From the NCBI GenBank assembly GCA_040776985.1, contig JAXGZL010000003.1, forward strand, positions 67,785 through 131,784: a stretch of 64,000 nt of DNA. Reading direction: 5' to 3'. The DNA comes from UBA6115 sp040776985. Lineage in GTDB: Bacteria > Bacillota > Clostridia > Christensenellales > Aristaeellaceae. Shown here one piece after another: positions 1 through 7,476 of this stretch. The number at the start of each line of letters is the position of its first letter. Position 1 is the first letter of the stretch. Made by a program: the position numbers and the translations under genes. Under the pieces are notes generated by a model. It saw only the letters and a list, made by a program, of their open reading frames with translations. It made no database searches and was not told where the DNA came from.

Positions 1-402
1 GGCGCTGGCGGACAGATTGACCAGGGCGGTGCCGCCGGAGACCTCCACCCCGCGTCCTGGCATCAGGGAAAGGGCGGCGCTGGTGTTGTCCAGGCTTTGC
101 ACCTGCTGATTGCTGGGGTAGGATAAAAGCCGAGTCAATACAGCCTCGGCCGGGTGCCGGGTGGCGGGCAGGGGCAGGCGCTCCTGTATCTGGGTGAGTT
201 GCCCGGTGGCCAGGCTGGGAAGGGTGAGGGACACCCGCTGGATGATCTCCTCCCCGCCGTCCCCGATGGGGGCCTGGATGCTGCCTGAGACCGGCGGCAG
301 GGTGACCGTGCTGGCCTCCTTGATGGGCACGCTCTGGCTGCAGCCGGATAGCAGAAGGATCAGCGCGCTCAGACAGGCCAGGATTCTCATCATGCGGTTC
401 AT
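1..402 (-). CDS. Lipoprotein, GerMN-like cluster, 3' part outside window
   Basis: Open from an ATG at 402 to the window edge, so only the first 134 codons are visible. The N-terminus is a lipoprotein signal peptide: charged MNRMMR, a hydrophobic stretch, then the lipobox LLSGC, with Cys21 as the predicted lipidated residue. The rest is soluble and extracytoplasmic. Its ATG overlaps the stop codon of the upstream GerMN protein (ATGA), so the two are translationally coupled. From the context and from hydrophilic beta-rich text following the lipobox I infer a partner GerMN-type envelope lipoprotein, but the diagnostic domain part is not in view. Function is unknown; in spore-formers GerM lipoproteins act in the cell envelope during sporulation. 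Confidence 0.75.
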   Translation of the reverse strand, partial: MNRMMRILACLSALILLLSGCSQSVPIKEASTVTLPPVSGSIQAPIGDGGEEIIQRVSLTLPSLATGQLTQIQERLPLPATRHPAEAVLTRLLSYPSNQQVQSLDNTSAALSLMPGRGVEVSGGTALVNLSASA

Positions 403-1346
403 CGGCAGGCCTCCAGCAGGGCGCCAAAAGCGCCCCAGGGCAGGGCCCAGCTGCCTTCCTGGCGGACAAGGCGCAGGGGCCAGTTGTTGATCATCCGGTC
501 CCCGCCGGTTTGGGCCTGGTACTGCAGGGACACGCAGACCACGGCATAGCGGCCGTCAGGCCCGGGCATTCCCGGGGTGAGGGTGTAATGCTGGATGGCG
601 GGGGAGGCGTCCAGCATCAGGCCAAAGGCGTTCTGGGCGGAGGCCTCCACCGGGGCCTGGGCCAGGCTGGCCTTCAGGGCGTCCCACTCCCGGTTCTGCC
701 AGCGGGCCATCACCTGGTCCACCAGATAGCTGGGCAGCAGGATATGCCCCTCCTGCCGGGTGAGGGGATCGGGCAGGGCGTCGCTGTCCTCCAGGTAATA
801 GCGCTTGCTCAGCCTCAGGGAGCCGGTCAGGGTGGTTTCCCCCCGCACCAGCACCTGCACCCGGGCATATTCCCCGCTTTCAGTGAGGGTGTTCACCAGG
901 GAAGCCATGGCCAGCTCCCGGCGCAGCCGCCCTTCTCCGGCCCGGTAGCCCTCCTGGGCGATGTCCGCCCCTTCGTCTGAATAGGGGGCCATCAGGCGCT
1001 CGTTGAAGGTGACAAACAGCTGGCGCCCTTCCGCGATGACGGAAAGCACCTTGACCCCTGCCGGGAAAAGGGAGGTCAGGGTGCCGGCCTTGGGCCCCTC
1101 CACCAGGGCCTGCACCAGCGCCTTCTCCGGGCTTTCGCTGAGGCTGATGCTGATTTCCCGCTGCTCCCGCTCCAGCCAGCGGCTCTGGCCGTGGCGGAAG
1201 TACAGGGTGACGGTGCGGGGCTTGGCGCCTTCCTCTGTCTGGTCGGTGAGGAGGCCGGCGGCCATCGCGCCATCAGGGAACAGAAAACTCGCCAGCAGCA
1301 TCATGGCTGCCAGCAGGCAGAATAAAACCGTTCTCTTAGTGCGCAT
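399..1346 (-). CDS. GerMN domain-containing exported protein
   Basis: 315 aa. Residues 1-30 form a signal peptide ending near AMA-AG. Residues about 45-125 fit a GerMN domain: a TLYF start strand, a central LVEGP turn, then VLSVIAEGRQLFVTFNE near the end. The remaining ~190 residues contain a second, weaker repeat of alpha/beta character and a C-terminal part with no recognised family. GerMN domains occur in the GerM sporulation lipoprotein and in many exported proteins of non-spore-formers, so a sporulation role is not certain. The start overlaps the end of the DUF6062 gene by 11 nt and its stop overlaps the next lipoprotein start, so the three genes read as one operon. Confidence 0.75.
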   Translation of the reverse strand: MRTKRTVLFCLLAAMMLLASFLFPDGAMAAGLLTDQTEEGAKPRTVTLYFRHGQSRWLEREQREISISLSESPEKALVQALVEGPKAGTLTSLFPAGVKVLSVIAEGRQLFVTFNERLMAPYSDEGADIAQEGYRAGEGRLRRELAMASLVNTLTESGEYARVQVLVRGETTLTGSLRLSKRYYLEDSDALPDPLTRQEGHILLPSYLVDQVMARWQNREWDALKASLAQAPVEASAQNAFGLMLDASPAIQHYTLTPGMPGPDGRYAVVCVSLQYQAQTGGDRMINNWPLRLVRQEGSWALPWGAFGALLEACR

Positions 1347-2085
1347 CGTCCTCCATGGGCTCCGGGCCCAGACACCAGCCCCGCAGCTTGTTCACCGTGC
1401 GCTCCAGGGCGTCCTTGCTGTCCCCCCAGGGAGCGTCCTGGTTGCGGTAGTCAAACTTCTGGGTGTACCAGTTCAGCTCCTTTTCCAGCCGCTGCAGGTT
1501 ATGCTGCAGGCCTTTTTGCAGGGCTTCAAGAAAAGCCTGCCGATGGGCAGGGCGCATCTGCTGCGCCAGGGGAATCAGGCGGCCGGCGTCCATAAGGCAC
1601 AGGCCCTTGGAAGCGGTGAACTGCTTCCGGAAGGCGGGGTCACGCTCAAACAGGTAGATCAGGGTGTCTGCCTGGCGGCTGCTGTGGTCCTCCAGGGCTT
1701 CACAGAGCATGCAGCGGGCGGTGAGCTGTTGAAGGGGGGAATCCGCCGCTGCCTGCTTTCCAGAAAACAGGCCCCTGCGCCGGGCGCCTTCGCCGATGTC
1801 AGCGTCGCTTAGCGCTTTTTTCACCTGGGGGATCAGGGTCTGCAGGCGGGACAGGGTTAAAAGGGCGTGGCCCAGGCGGTTCTTCTGTTCGAAAAGCTGC
1901 CGGTGATGATGCTGGCAAAAGCCGGCGGCGTTGACCCGCTGCCGGTCGTCCGGGCTCATCACCGCGCCGCCCAGGCTGCGGTCAATCAGCTGGCGCTCTG
2001 TTTTTCGCCTCAGGGCGCAAAGCAGGCATTCGCTGTCCTCCTTCAGCGCCTCCCAGACGGAATAGGTGTCCAGCCTGTCCTGCAT
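1336..2085 (-). CDS. DUF6062 family cysteine-rich protein
   Basis: About 249 aa from the ATG at 2085 (MQDRLDTYSVWEAL), which directly follows the upstream stop codon; a longer in-frame start at 2109 would overlap the upstream gene. The protein carries a CLLC motif near the N-terminus, a GFCQHH motif around residue 57 and a second CMLC motif around residue 126, an arrangement typical of DUF6062 and suggestive of metal (zinc or Fe-S) binding. The remainder is predicted helical. No enzymatic role is known for the family. It sits in a minus-strand operon between a membrane protein and GerMN-type envelope proteins. Confidence 0.75.
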   Translation of the reverse strand: MQDRLDTYSVWEALKEDSECLLCALRRKTERQLIDRSLGGAVMSPDDRQRVNAAGFCQHHHRQLFEQKNRLGHALLTLSRLQTLIPQVKKALSDADIGEGARRRGLFSGKQAAADSPLQQLTARCMLCEALEDHSSRQADTLIYLFERDPAFRKQFTASKGLCLMDAGRLIPLAQQMRPAHRQAFLEALQKGLQHNLQRLEKELNWYTQKFDYRNQDAPWGDSKDALERTVNKLRGWCLGPEPMEDDAH

Positions 2086-2087
2086 CC

Positions 2088-3200
2088 TCACCGGGCCGGC
2101 GCCTTGCACTGGGGGCAGGGGATCAGGTTTTTGAGCTTGGTGGAGGACACATCCCGGTAGTAGAACATGGCGGTGAGGGGGCGGTACTTAGCCCCGATGG
2201 AGGAGCAGTCTGGATCCAGGTGATAATACTTGCCGCCGTCCGCGTTGTAATACAGGATGGTGTCAGCGCTGACCTGGGTGACGGGGGCAGCGGCCTGCGC
2301 CTGGGGCGCCTGCTGCTGTTGCTGTTGTTGCGGCTGCTGTTGCTGGGGCTGGTTGCCGCCCACCACCTGGGACGAGGAGATGGAGTTGGGGTCCACATAC
2401 CAGACGTTGTTGACCCGCATCATCAAAATCTGAAAATTGTACTGCAGGGGGGCTTCCCCGTTGTTTTTGCTGATGGAGGCCTGCATGGTGATGGTGCGGG
2501 TCTGGTCGCCGTCGTTGCCGGAGACATCCTGGATCTGATAGTCCAGCACAGAGCGGTTTCCCCGCAGGTGGAACATGCTCTTCTCGGCGTCGGTGGTGTC
2601 CTCATGCTTGTTGACCCAGCTGGGAACGGAAAAACTGACCATGCCGGCATAGTCGGTGTTCATCCAGGCGGTCATGAACTGCTCCAGCTTCTGCTGGGCC
2701 TGGGAGGCGGAGCCGGGGTTTTCCGTGGCCTCCGGCTGGGCCTGGGCCTGGCTTTTGGCCATGTCCACCATGCTGGCGCTGGAGTTGTCAGAGAAGATGG
2801 AGGTGAGGGCCTGGGTCTGCTGCACCCGGTCGGTGGCCGGCGGCGGGCTGGACACCAGGATGGCAAACAGCACCACCGCGATCATGGCGATGTGCACCAC
2901 CCCCAGCACCTTCCTGGCGTTGGGCACAAAGGCGCGCAGCAGGGCCATGGCAAGCAGGCACAGCAGGCTCAGCCCCACAAAGGCCCAGTAAAGCCGGGTG
3001 TCCTTCATCAAAAGGGACACCACAAACAAAATGGGCAGCACCAGGGTTAACAGCACCTGGAGGATGGGGAAGCTGCGCGGGCTGGCCGACTGCTGGCCCA
3101 TGTTCTGCGCCGGCGGACGGTGGGCTGGCTGCGGCCTGCTGGGCCGCCTGCTCATATCCCGCAAGGGGGCAGAGGAATACCTGCCTCTGTTTTCGCTCAT
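2088..3200 (-). CDS. Membrane protein with glutamine-rich linker and C-terminal Cys motif
   Basis: 370 aa, not assigned to a named family. A basic/proline-rich cytoplasmic N-terminus (1-44) is followed by three hydrophobic segments at roughly 46-65, 68-90 and 97-116. An extracytoplasmic domain of about 120 residues (around 165-285) resembles small NTF2-like folds. A glutamine-rich low-complexity stretch lies near residues 285-305. The C-terminus (about 315-370) has the pattern Y-N-x-DGGKYYH-x-D-x-x-C ... L-x-PC-x-x-C-KAP, a short Cys/His module seen at the ends of other Firmicutes exported proteins. It lies between dnaX (39 bp upstream) and the DUF6062 gene in a same-strand run. Confidence 0.6.
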   Translation of the reverse strand: MSENRGRYSSAPLRDMSRRPSRPQPAHRPPAQNMGQQSASPRSFPILQVLLTLVLPILFVVSLLMKDTRLYWAFVGLSLLCLLAMALLRAFVPNARKVLGVVHIAMIAVVLFAILVSSPPPATDRVQQTQALTSIFSDNSSASMVDMAKSQAQAQPEATENPGSASQAQQKLEQFMTAWMNTDYAGMVSFSVPSWVNKHEDTTDAEKSMFHLRGNRSVLDYQIQDVSGNDGDQTRTITMQASISKNNGEAPLQYNFQILMMRVNNVWYVDPNSISSSQVVGGNQPQQQQPQQQQQQQAPQAQAAAPVTQVSADTILYYNADGGKYYHLDPDCSSIGAKYRPLTAMFYYRDVSSTKLKNLIPCPQCKAPAR

Positions 3201-3239
3201 GCTGTGGTCCTTTCTTAAGAGGTGCCGGTGGGCACCAGG

Positions 3240-4919
3240 TCAGGCTTGATGGGGGTCTGACTTGACGATGATCTTGTCCCGGCCAAAGACCAGGGACAGC
3301 ATTTCCAGGTTTTCCTTGGCCAGCGCCTCCTGGCTGATGGCGCTGGTGTCCTGCATGCGGGCGGCGCGGAAATGCGCTTCTTTGCCCATGATGTCCCTGA
3401 GCATCCCACCGATCACCTGGGAACGGCTTTCCTCGTTGAGCATGTCGGTGAAAATGCTCTCCTCCGGCGGCAGGAGCAGGGTGAAGGTCTGGTTCTCATA
3501 GCCGCCGTACTTGCCCCGGTGCACCAGGGAGAACAGGCCCGGCTGCTCCTGGCCCAGACGCTTCAGCATCCGGTTCCAGACCTCCTTGGGGGAGGGGCCG
3601 GCGGTCGGTTCCGCTGCCGCTGGCGGCTCTGTCAGGGGCAGGTCAAGGGCAGGCCCGGGGACGGGTTCGGCGGCGGGTTCAGGCGCCTGCTCAGCGGCTG
3701 GCTCTGGCTCTGCTGGCGGCGCTGTTTCTGCCTGAACAGGCTGAACGGGCTGAACGACAGGGGGCAGCGGCTGGCTGCCCAGGGCGGCGAAGCGGGTTTC
3801 CAGCTGGGCCAGGCGGGCCAGAATGCCGCCCAGGTCCTGTTCCTGGTCCACCTGGCAGACGCGCAGGGCAAAAACCTCCAGCACTGCCCGGGGGGTGGAG
3901 GCCCAGCGGGCATCCGTCTCCGCCTGCATGCATTTTTCAAGCATCCGCACCAGGGAGATCTCGCTGATGCCGTTGGCCTGGCGCTGAAGGCCCTCCTGGA
4001 CGCTGCCGCCCACCGGGTGCAGGGGGCTGCCCGTCAGTTTGACCGACAGCACCTGGCGCAGATGGGCGCTGAAATCCCGCAGGAACACCTGCACATCCCG
4101 CCCCTGGCGCATCAGGGTGTTGATTTCCTTGAGTGCATCCCGGCTGTTGCCCAGGGAAAGTGCGTCCAGGAAGGAGAACAGCACCTCCTGGCTGACCGAG
4201 CCCAGGGCCTCGCGCACATGGGGTTCAGACAGGGCCAGACCGGATGCCAGGCACATGTCCAGCAGGCTCCAGGCGTCCCGCATGCTGCCCTCAGCGGCCT
4301 GGGCAATCAGCTGCAGGGCGGCCTCATCCTGCTGATCTTCCGGCAGCGCCTGCTTCATCCTGCCCACAATCTGGGCGTCCGCGATGCGGCCAAAATCAAA
4401 GCGCTGGCAGCGGGAGAGGATGGTGGCAGGCAGCTTCTGGGGCTCGGTGGTGGCCAGGATAAAGACCATGTAGCCGGGCGGCTCCTCCAGGGTTTTAAGC
4501 AGGGCGTTGAAGGCGGCGCCGGAGAGCATGTGCACCTCGTCAATGATGTACACCTTGTATTTGGCGAATTGCGGGGGATAGTCGGTCTTGGACAGCATCA
4601 GGCGCACATTGTCCACCGAGCTGTTGCTGGCGGCGTCCATTTCCAGAAGGTCCAGGCTGGTTTCAGCGGACAGGTTTTTGCAGCTCTCGCATACGAGGCA
4701 GGGATCCCCCTCCTGGGGGTTTTCGCAGTTGATGGCAAGCGCCATGATGCGGGCGGCGCTGGTCTTGCCGGTGCCGTGGCTGCCGCAAAACAGGTAGGCA
4801 TGGGCCACATGCCCGGTCTTGGCCTGGTTTTTCAGCATTCTGCGCGTGGCATCCTGGCCCACCATGTCGCTGAAACGGTGGGGACGCCAGGTGCGGTAAA
4901 GGGATTGGTAGCTGCTCAT
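3240..4919 (-). CDS. dnaX: DNA polymerase III subunit gamma/tau
   Basis: 559 aa. This clamp-loader ATPase opens and loads the beta sliding clamp at replication forks. The N-terminus MSSYQSLYRTWRP is typical. Walker A GSHGTGKT is at 46-53, a zinc module uses C65, C74, C77 and C80, Walker B is DEVHML near 126-131, and the sensor-1/SRC region SRCQRFDF follows. Domain III is at about 180-350. A proline/alanine/glutamate-rich linker (about 375-440) leads to a C-terminal tau-like domain. The stop of yitT overlaps the dnaX start codon (ATGA), so they are coupled. The usual downstream partners ybaB and recR are not present here. I saw no programmed frameshift heptamer. Confidence 0.95.
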   Translation of the reverse strand: MSSYQSLYRTWRPHRFSDMVGQDATRRMLKNQAKTGHVAHAYLFCGSHGTGKTSAARIMALAINCENPQEGDPCLVCESCKNLSAETSLDLLEMDAASNSSVDNVRLMLSKTDYPPQFAKYKVYIIDEVHMLSGAAFNALLKTLEEPPGYMVFILATTEPQKLPATILSRCQRFDFGRIADAQIVGRMKQALPEDQQDEAALQLIAQAAEGSMRDAWSLLDMCLASGLALSEPHVREALGSVSQEVLFSFLDALSLGNSRDALKEINTLMRQGRDVQVFLRDFSAHLRQVLSVKLTGSPLHPVGGSVQEGLQRQANGISEISLVRMLEKCMQAETDARWASTPRAVLEVFALRVCQVDQEQDLGGILARLAQLETRFAALGSQPLPPVVQPVQPVQAETAPPAEPEPAAEQAPEPAAEPVPGPALDLPLTEPPAAAEPTAGPSPKEVWNRMLKRLGQEQPGLFSLVHRGKYGGYENQTFTLLLPPEESIFTDMLNEESRSQVIGGMLRDIMGKEAHFRAARMQDTSAISQEALAKENLEMLSLVFGRDKIIVKSDPHQA

Positions 4920-5782
4920 TGGTCCTCCCCGGATAGCTTGCGGAAGCCTTCGCCCAGGGTCTCATGGGCGTCGGTGATGTAGACAAAGGCAAAGGGGTCT
5001 TCATGGTCCACGATGCGCTTCACCTGCATGGTTTCAAGCCGCCCCACCACGCAGACCAGCATCTTGCTCTCCTTGCCGGAATAGGCGCCGGTGGCGGGCA
5101 GGATGGTGACCCCCCGCTCCAACTCCTTCATCAGGCGGCTGGCGATCTTCTCCCACTGGGCGGAGAGGATGTGGCAGGCCTTGTCGGTGCCGATGCCTGA
5201 GAGCACCTTGTCCAGCACCCGGGCGGAGATGTACACGCAGATGATGGCATACATGGCGTGCTGGGCGCTCATGAAAATCCAGGCCAGGATGATCACCACA
5301 AAATCCAGCGCAAACAGGAAGGCGCCGGTTGAGATGGCGGGGAACTTCTTGTGCACCACCCGGGCCAGAAGGTCTGTGCCGCCGGTGGTGGCGCCCCCCC
5401 GCATGATCAGCGCGATGCCCGCCCCCAGAATCACCCCGCCAAAGACGGAGGAGAGCATGGGGTCAATGCTGACGGGCTTGAAGGCCATCAGGTCAATGAG
5501 GCTGGAGAAGAGGATGGTGGCGAAGATGGTGCGGATCACAAACTTGAGCCCGCTGACCTTCCAGCCCAGGATCAGCAGCGGGATGTTCAGCGCCAGGCTG
5601 GTCAGCCCAATGGGCAGCCCGAAGTGAAAGTTCAGGATGGTGGTAAGGCCTGTGATGCCGCCGGGGGCAATATGGCTGGGCTCCAAAAACAGGGGATAAC
5701 TGGCCGCCCCGATGGCGCATCCCACAACGATCAGCGCCAACTGGAGCCATGCTGCGCGTTTCTCTGTCATCCTGCTTGTCAA
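4916..5782 (-). CDS. YitT family membrane protein
   Basis: 288 aa. Five or six hydrophobic segments fill residues 10-190 (for example around LALIVVGCAIGAASYPLFL and GGVILGAGIALIMRGG), with the family motif GGTDLLARV. The C-terminal ~80 residues (RGVTILPATGAYSGKESKMLVCVV ... DAHETLGEGF, quoted in parts) are the cytoplasmic DUF2179 domain. YitT-family proteins are conserved in Firmicutes, but their substrate is unknown. The annotated start is a TTG at 5782 just after an AAGGGG sequence; the in-frame ATG at 5770 is an alternative. The gene overlaps dnaX by 4 bp and has its own promoter at 5814-5843. Confidence 0.85.
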   Translation of the reverse strand: MTSRMTEKRAAWLQLALIVVGCAIGAASYPLFLEPSHIAPGGITGLTTILNFHFGLPIGLTSLALNIPLLILGWKVSGLKFVIRTIFATILFSSLIDLMAFKPVSIDPMLSSVFGGVILGAGIALIMRGGATTGGTDLLARVVHKKFPAISTGAFLFALDFVVIILAWIFMSAQHAMYAIICVYISARVLDKVLSGIGTDKACHILSAQWEKIASRLMKELERGVTILPATGAYSGKESKMLVCVVGRLETMQVKRIVDHEDPFAFVYITDAHETLGEGFRKLSGEDQ

Positions 5783-5813
5783 ATCCCCTTCTCGTAATCA
5801 TTTCGTCATATTC

Positions 5814-5843
5814 AGTATAGCATAGTTCGCGCTGTGCATACAA
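5814..5843 (-). promoter_or_regulatory. Putative promoter of yitT-dnaX operon
   Basis: On the minus strand, TTGTAT at 5843-5838 and TATACT at 5819-5814 are separated by 18 bp, a reasonable SigA-type promoter about 30 bp upstream of the yitT start. Confidence 0.55.
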
Positions 5844-5873
5844 GAGATCTGGCTGGCCGTGTGGCCTTGCGGC

Positions 5874-5907
5874 AAAAAGAAAAGGAGAGGGCTTTTCGCC
5901 CCCTCCT
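5874..5907 (-). terminator. Rho-independent terminator (end of perR-prx transcript)
   Basis: On the minus strand a GC-rich hairpin (GGAG-GGGGC / GCCC-CTCC arms around a GAAAA loop, 5884-5907) is followed by TTTTCTTTTT. It would end transcripts coming from prx after they pass through the repeat element. Confidence 0.7.
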
Positions 5908-5910
5908 GAG

Positions 5911-6110
5911 AGAGTCGACAAAGTGTCTGCGGACACTTTGTCGTTTTAGAAGAACGGGCATTTTCGCTTGGGAACAAAGTTCCCGGCCAGCGAAAATGCG
6001 TGGAATGCATTGCTTCGCAATGCCCCGCCCGCCCGGCAAAGCCGGGCGATACGATTTCACTCAGAGGACTGTGCCCTCTGAAACACCCCCTTTGATTTAG
6101 TTTGTCTAAA
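5911..6110 (-). repeat. Multi-hairpin intergenic element, copy A
   Basis: About 200 bp of consecutive hairpins. In plus-strand coordinates these are: a GACAAAGTGTC inverted repeat (5916-5942), a long stem built on GGGCATTTTCGC / GCGAAAATGC (5956-5999) with an inner GGGAAC-AAA-GTTCCC tip, GCATTGC / GCAATGC (6006-6022), CGCCCGG / CCGGGCG (6028-6048) and CAGAGG / CCTCTG (6062-6080). Copy B at 22712-22918 is about 90% identical, and a decayed fragment lies at 53059-53101. I list the minus strand because all copies then read in the same sense as the preceding gene (here prx). It separates the prx stop from its terminator. No ORF in it is credible. Confidence 0.85.
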
Positions 6111-6116
6111 GTCTGA

Positions 6117-6140
6117 GGAGAGGGCTTTTCGCCCCCTCCT
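6117..6140. repeat. Duplicate of terminator hairpin flanking copy A
   Basis: These 24 bp are an exact direct repeat of 5884-5907, the terminator hairpin on the other side of copy A, but here the hairpin lacks a T-tract on the minus strand. It lies 17 bp after the prx stop. The arrangement looks like a duplicated insertion target, or a second copy of the terminator stem. Confidence 0.8.
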
Positions 6141-6157
6141 CAGATGCTGTGAACCGA

Positions 6158-6844
6158 TCAGGCCTTGTCCTTCTTGAAGCAGAGGAACCAGTCCAGACAG
6201 GTGATGTCCTCGTCCTTGCCTTCCATGCGCTCCTTGGCGGTGCCGCAGGAGCCGGCCGGGGGCACGATGACATCCTGGCCGGGGCGCCAGTCGGCCGGGG
6301 TGGCCACCTGGTCGCTGTCCGCCTTCTGCAGGGCCAGCACGATGCGCTTAAGCTCGTCAAAGTTGCGGCCGGTGGACAGCGGATAGTACAGGATGGTGCG
6401 GATGATGCCCTTGGGGTCAATCACAAACACGGCGCGCACCGCCTGGGTGTTGCTCTGGCCAGGCTGGATCATGCCATACTTGTTGGCAACCTCCATGCGG
6501 ATGTCCTCAATCAGCGGGAAGTGGACCTCCACGTTCTTCATGCCCTTCCACTCCAGCTCCTGGATGCGGCGCAGCCAGGCGATGTGGGCGTAGAGGGAGT
6601 CCACGGACAGGCCGACCAACTCGGTGTTGATGGCCTTGAACTCATCCGACATGGTGGCAAAGGTCATGAACTCCGTGGTGCAAACCGGCGTAAAGTCAGC
6701 GGGGTGAGAGAAAAGGATGACCCACTTGCCCTTGTAATCCTCCGGGAAGTTGAGGGGGCCCTGGGTGGTGACTGCCTTGAACTCCGGGGCCTTGTCGCCG
6801 ATCAGGGGCATGCGGTTGTAGGTGATGGTCTGTGTGTTTTCCAT
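6158..6844 (-). CDS. Peroxiredoxin (Prx6-type, 1-Cys/archaeal-like)
   Basis: 228 aa. It reduces H2O2 and organic peroxides in the cytoplasm. The peroxidatic cysteine is C55 in the motif HPADFTPVCTTEF, and the GLSVDS and Arg-containing AVRAVFVIDP motifs follow. The length and C-terminal extension with C200, C216 and C222 (ending DWFLCFKK) match the Prx6 subgroup found in archaea and anaerobic Firmicutes, where C-terminal cysteines can serve as resolving residues. It lies 61 bp downstream of perR on the same strand, so peroxide-responsive control through the PerR-box promoter upstream of perR is likely. The repeat element follows its stop codon. Confidence 0.92.
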   Translation of the reverse strand: MENTQTITYNRMPLIGDKAPEFKAVTTQGPLNFPEDYKGKWVILFSHPADFTPVCTTEFMTFATMSDEFKAINTELVGLSVDSLYAHIAWLRRIQELEWKGMKNVEVHFPLIEDIRMEVANKYGMIQPGQSNTQAVRAVFVIDPKGIIRTILYYPLSTGRNFDELKRIVLALQKADSDQVATPADWRPGQDVIVPPAGSCGTAKERMEGKDEDITCLDWFLCFKKDKA

Positions 6845-6905
6845 GGTTCTTTCCTTTCTTTGGCGTTAATATTCGCAGACAGGTCAGCCTGTCAAAAGCG
6901 TCCAT

Positions 6906-7286
6906 TCAGTGGGGAGGCGTTACGCCTTGCCTTGCCTGGCAATCAGCGCAGGTGTAGTTGATCTTCAGGTCATAGGAGTGCACCTGAACGCCGGTCTGAT
7001 GCCTGAGGGTGTCGGTCAGATCAGGCAGCAGGACATCGGACAGCTGCCCGCAGACGATGCACAGCAGGTGATCGTGGCGGGTGACCCGGTCGTAGCGGTC
7101 CGGGAAGCCCTCCACCGAAACCCTGCGCACAAGGCCGGCCTGGCTTAATTTTTTCAGGTTGTTGTACACCGTGGCCAGCACCATTTTGGGCTGACTTTGC
7201 TTGAGCTGCAGATAGATCTCCTCCGCGCTCAGGTGCCCATCTGTTTCCTGGATCAGAGCCAGGATACGGTCGCCGTAGGTGCCCAA
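6906..7286 (-). CDS. perR: Fur-family peroxide-responsive regulator PerR
   Basis: About 126 aa. The N-terminal winged helix includes GHLSAEEIYLQLK and the recognition helix TVYNNLKKL. The dimerisation/metal domain has RYDRVTRHDHLLC, then CIVC and CADC pairs forming the structural zinc site. It belongs to the Fur superfamily, and I call it PerR from the adjacent peroxiredoxin and the operator. A GTG at 7295 overlaps the Shine-Dalgarno AAGGAG, so the TTG at 7286, 8 nt behind it, is the more likely start. The gene appears autoregulated: the -10 box of its promoter lies inside an AT-rich Fur/PerR-like palindrome. Confidence 0.88.
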   Translation of the reverse strand: MGTYGDRILALIQETDGHLSAEEIYLQLKQSQPKMVLATVYNNLKKLSQAGLVRRVSVEGFPDRYDRVTRHDHLLCIVCGQLSDVLLPDLTDTLRHQTGVQVHSYDLKINYTCADCQARQGVTPPH

Positions 7287-7303
7287 AGCATTCACTCCTT
7301 AGA

Positions 7304-7325
7304 ATTAGAACTAATCTAATTATAA
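7304..7325 (-). promoter_or_regulatory. Candidate PerR operator
   Basis: The palindrome ATTAGAACTAAT (7304-7315) continues into CTAATTATAA, resembling the TTATAAT-ATTATAA PerR/Fur box. It overlaps the perR -10 element, which would permit repression by Fe- or Mn-loaded PerR. Confidence 0.65.
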
Positions 7326-7347
7326 GTGAGAAAGCGCTCGATGTCAA
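7319..7347 (-). promoter_or_regulatory. Consensus SigA promoter of perR-prx
   Basis: TTGACA at 7347-7342 and TATAAT at 7324-7319 on the minus strand, separated by exactly 17 bp: a perfect vegetative promoter 33 bp from the TTG start. Confidence 0.85.
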
Positions 7348-7377
7348 GTCTCCAGGGAAAGAACTTTAGTCTATCGT

Positions 7378-7404
7378 TTAGCACTCGAAAGGGAAGAGTG
7401 CTAA
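7378..7404 (+). promoter_or_regulatory. CIRCE operator (HrcA site)
   Basis: TTAGCACTC-N9-GAGTGCTAA is an exact match to the CIRCE consensus, the binding site of the heat-shock repressor HrcA. It lies 73 bp upstream of htpG and just upstream of the -35 element of the nearest promoter. Confidence 0.95.
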
Positions 7405-7411
7405 AAATCGC

Positions 7412-7440
7412 TTGCAATCGGTGCGGACGGATGATAAGAT
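7412..7440 (+). promoter_or_regulatory. htpG promoter
   Basis: TTGCAA (7412-7417) and TAAGAT (7435-7440) with a 17-bp spacer. The CIRCE ends 7 bp upstream, so HrcA would bind next to the -35 rather than over the start site. Confidence 0.6.
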
Positions 7441-7476
7441 AAGGCCATCCATTATTTTTCATTCGGAGGGACCACC

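Noticed and set aside
2280..2350. CAG/CTG-like tract as a mobile or regulatory repeat
   Set aside because: It simply encodes the glutamine-rich linker of the membrane protein at 2088-3200.
3240..4919. Programmed frameshift in dnaX to make a short gamma subunit
   Set aside because: No slippery A-AAA-AAG-type heptamer with downstream stem was found near the expected position.
5834..6100. ORFs of 70-90 codons across repeat copies A and B
   Set aside because: They translate hairpin DNA, are not conserved in frame between copies and lack an RBS.
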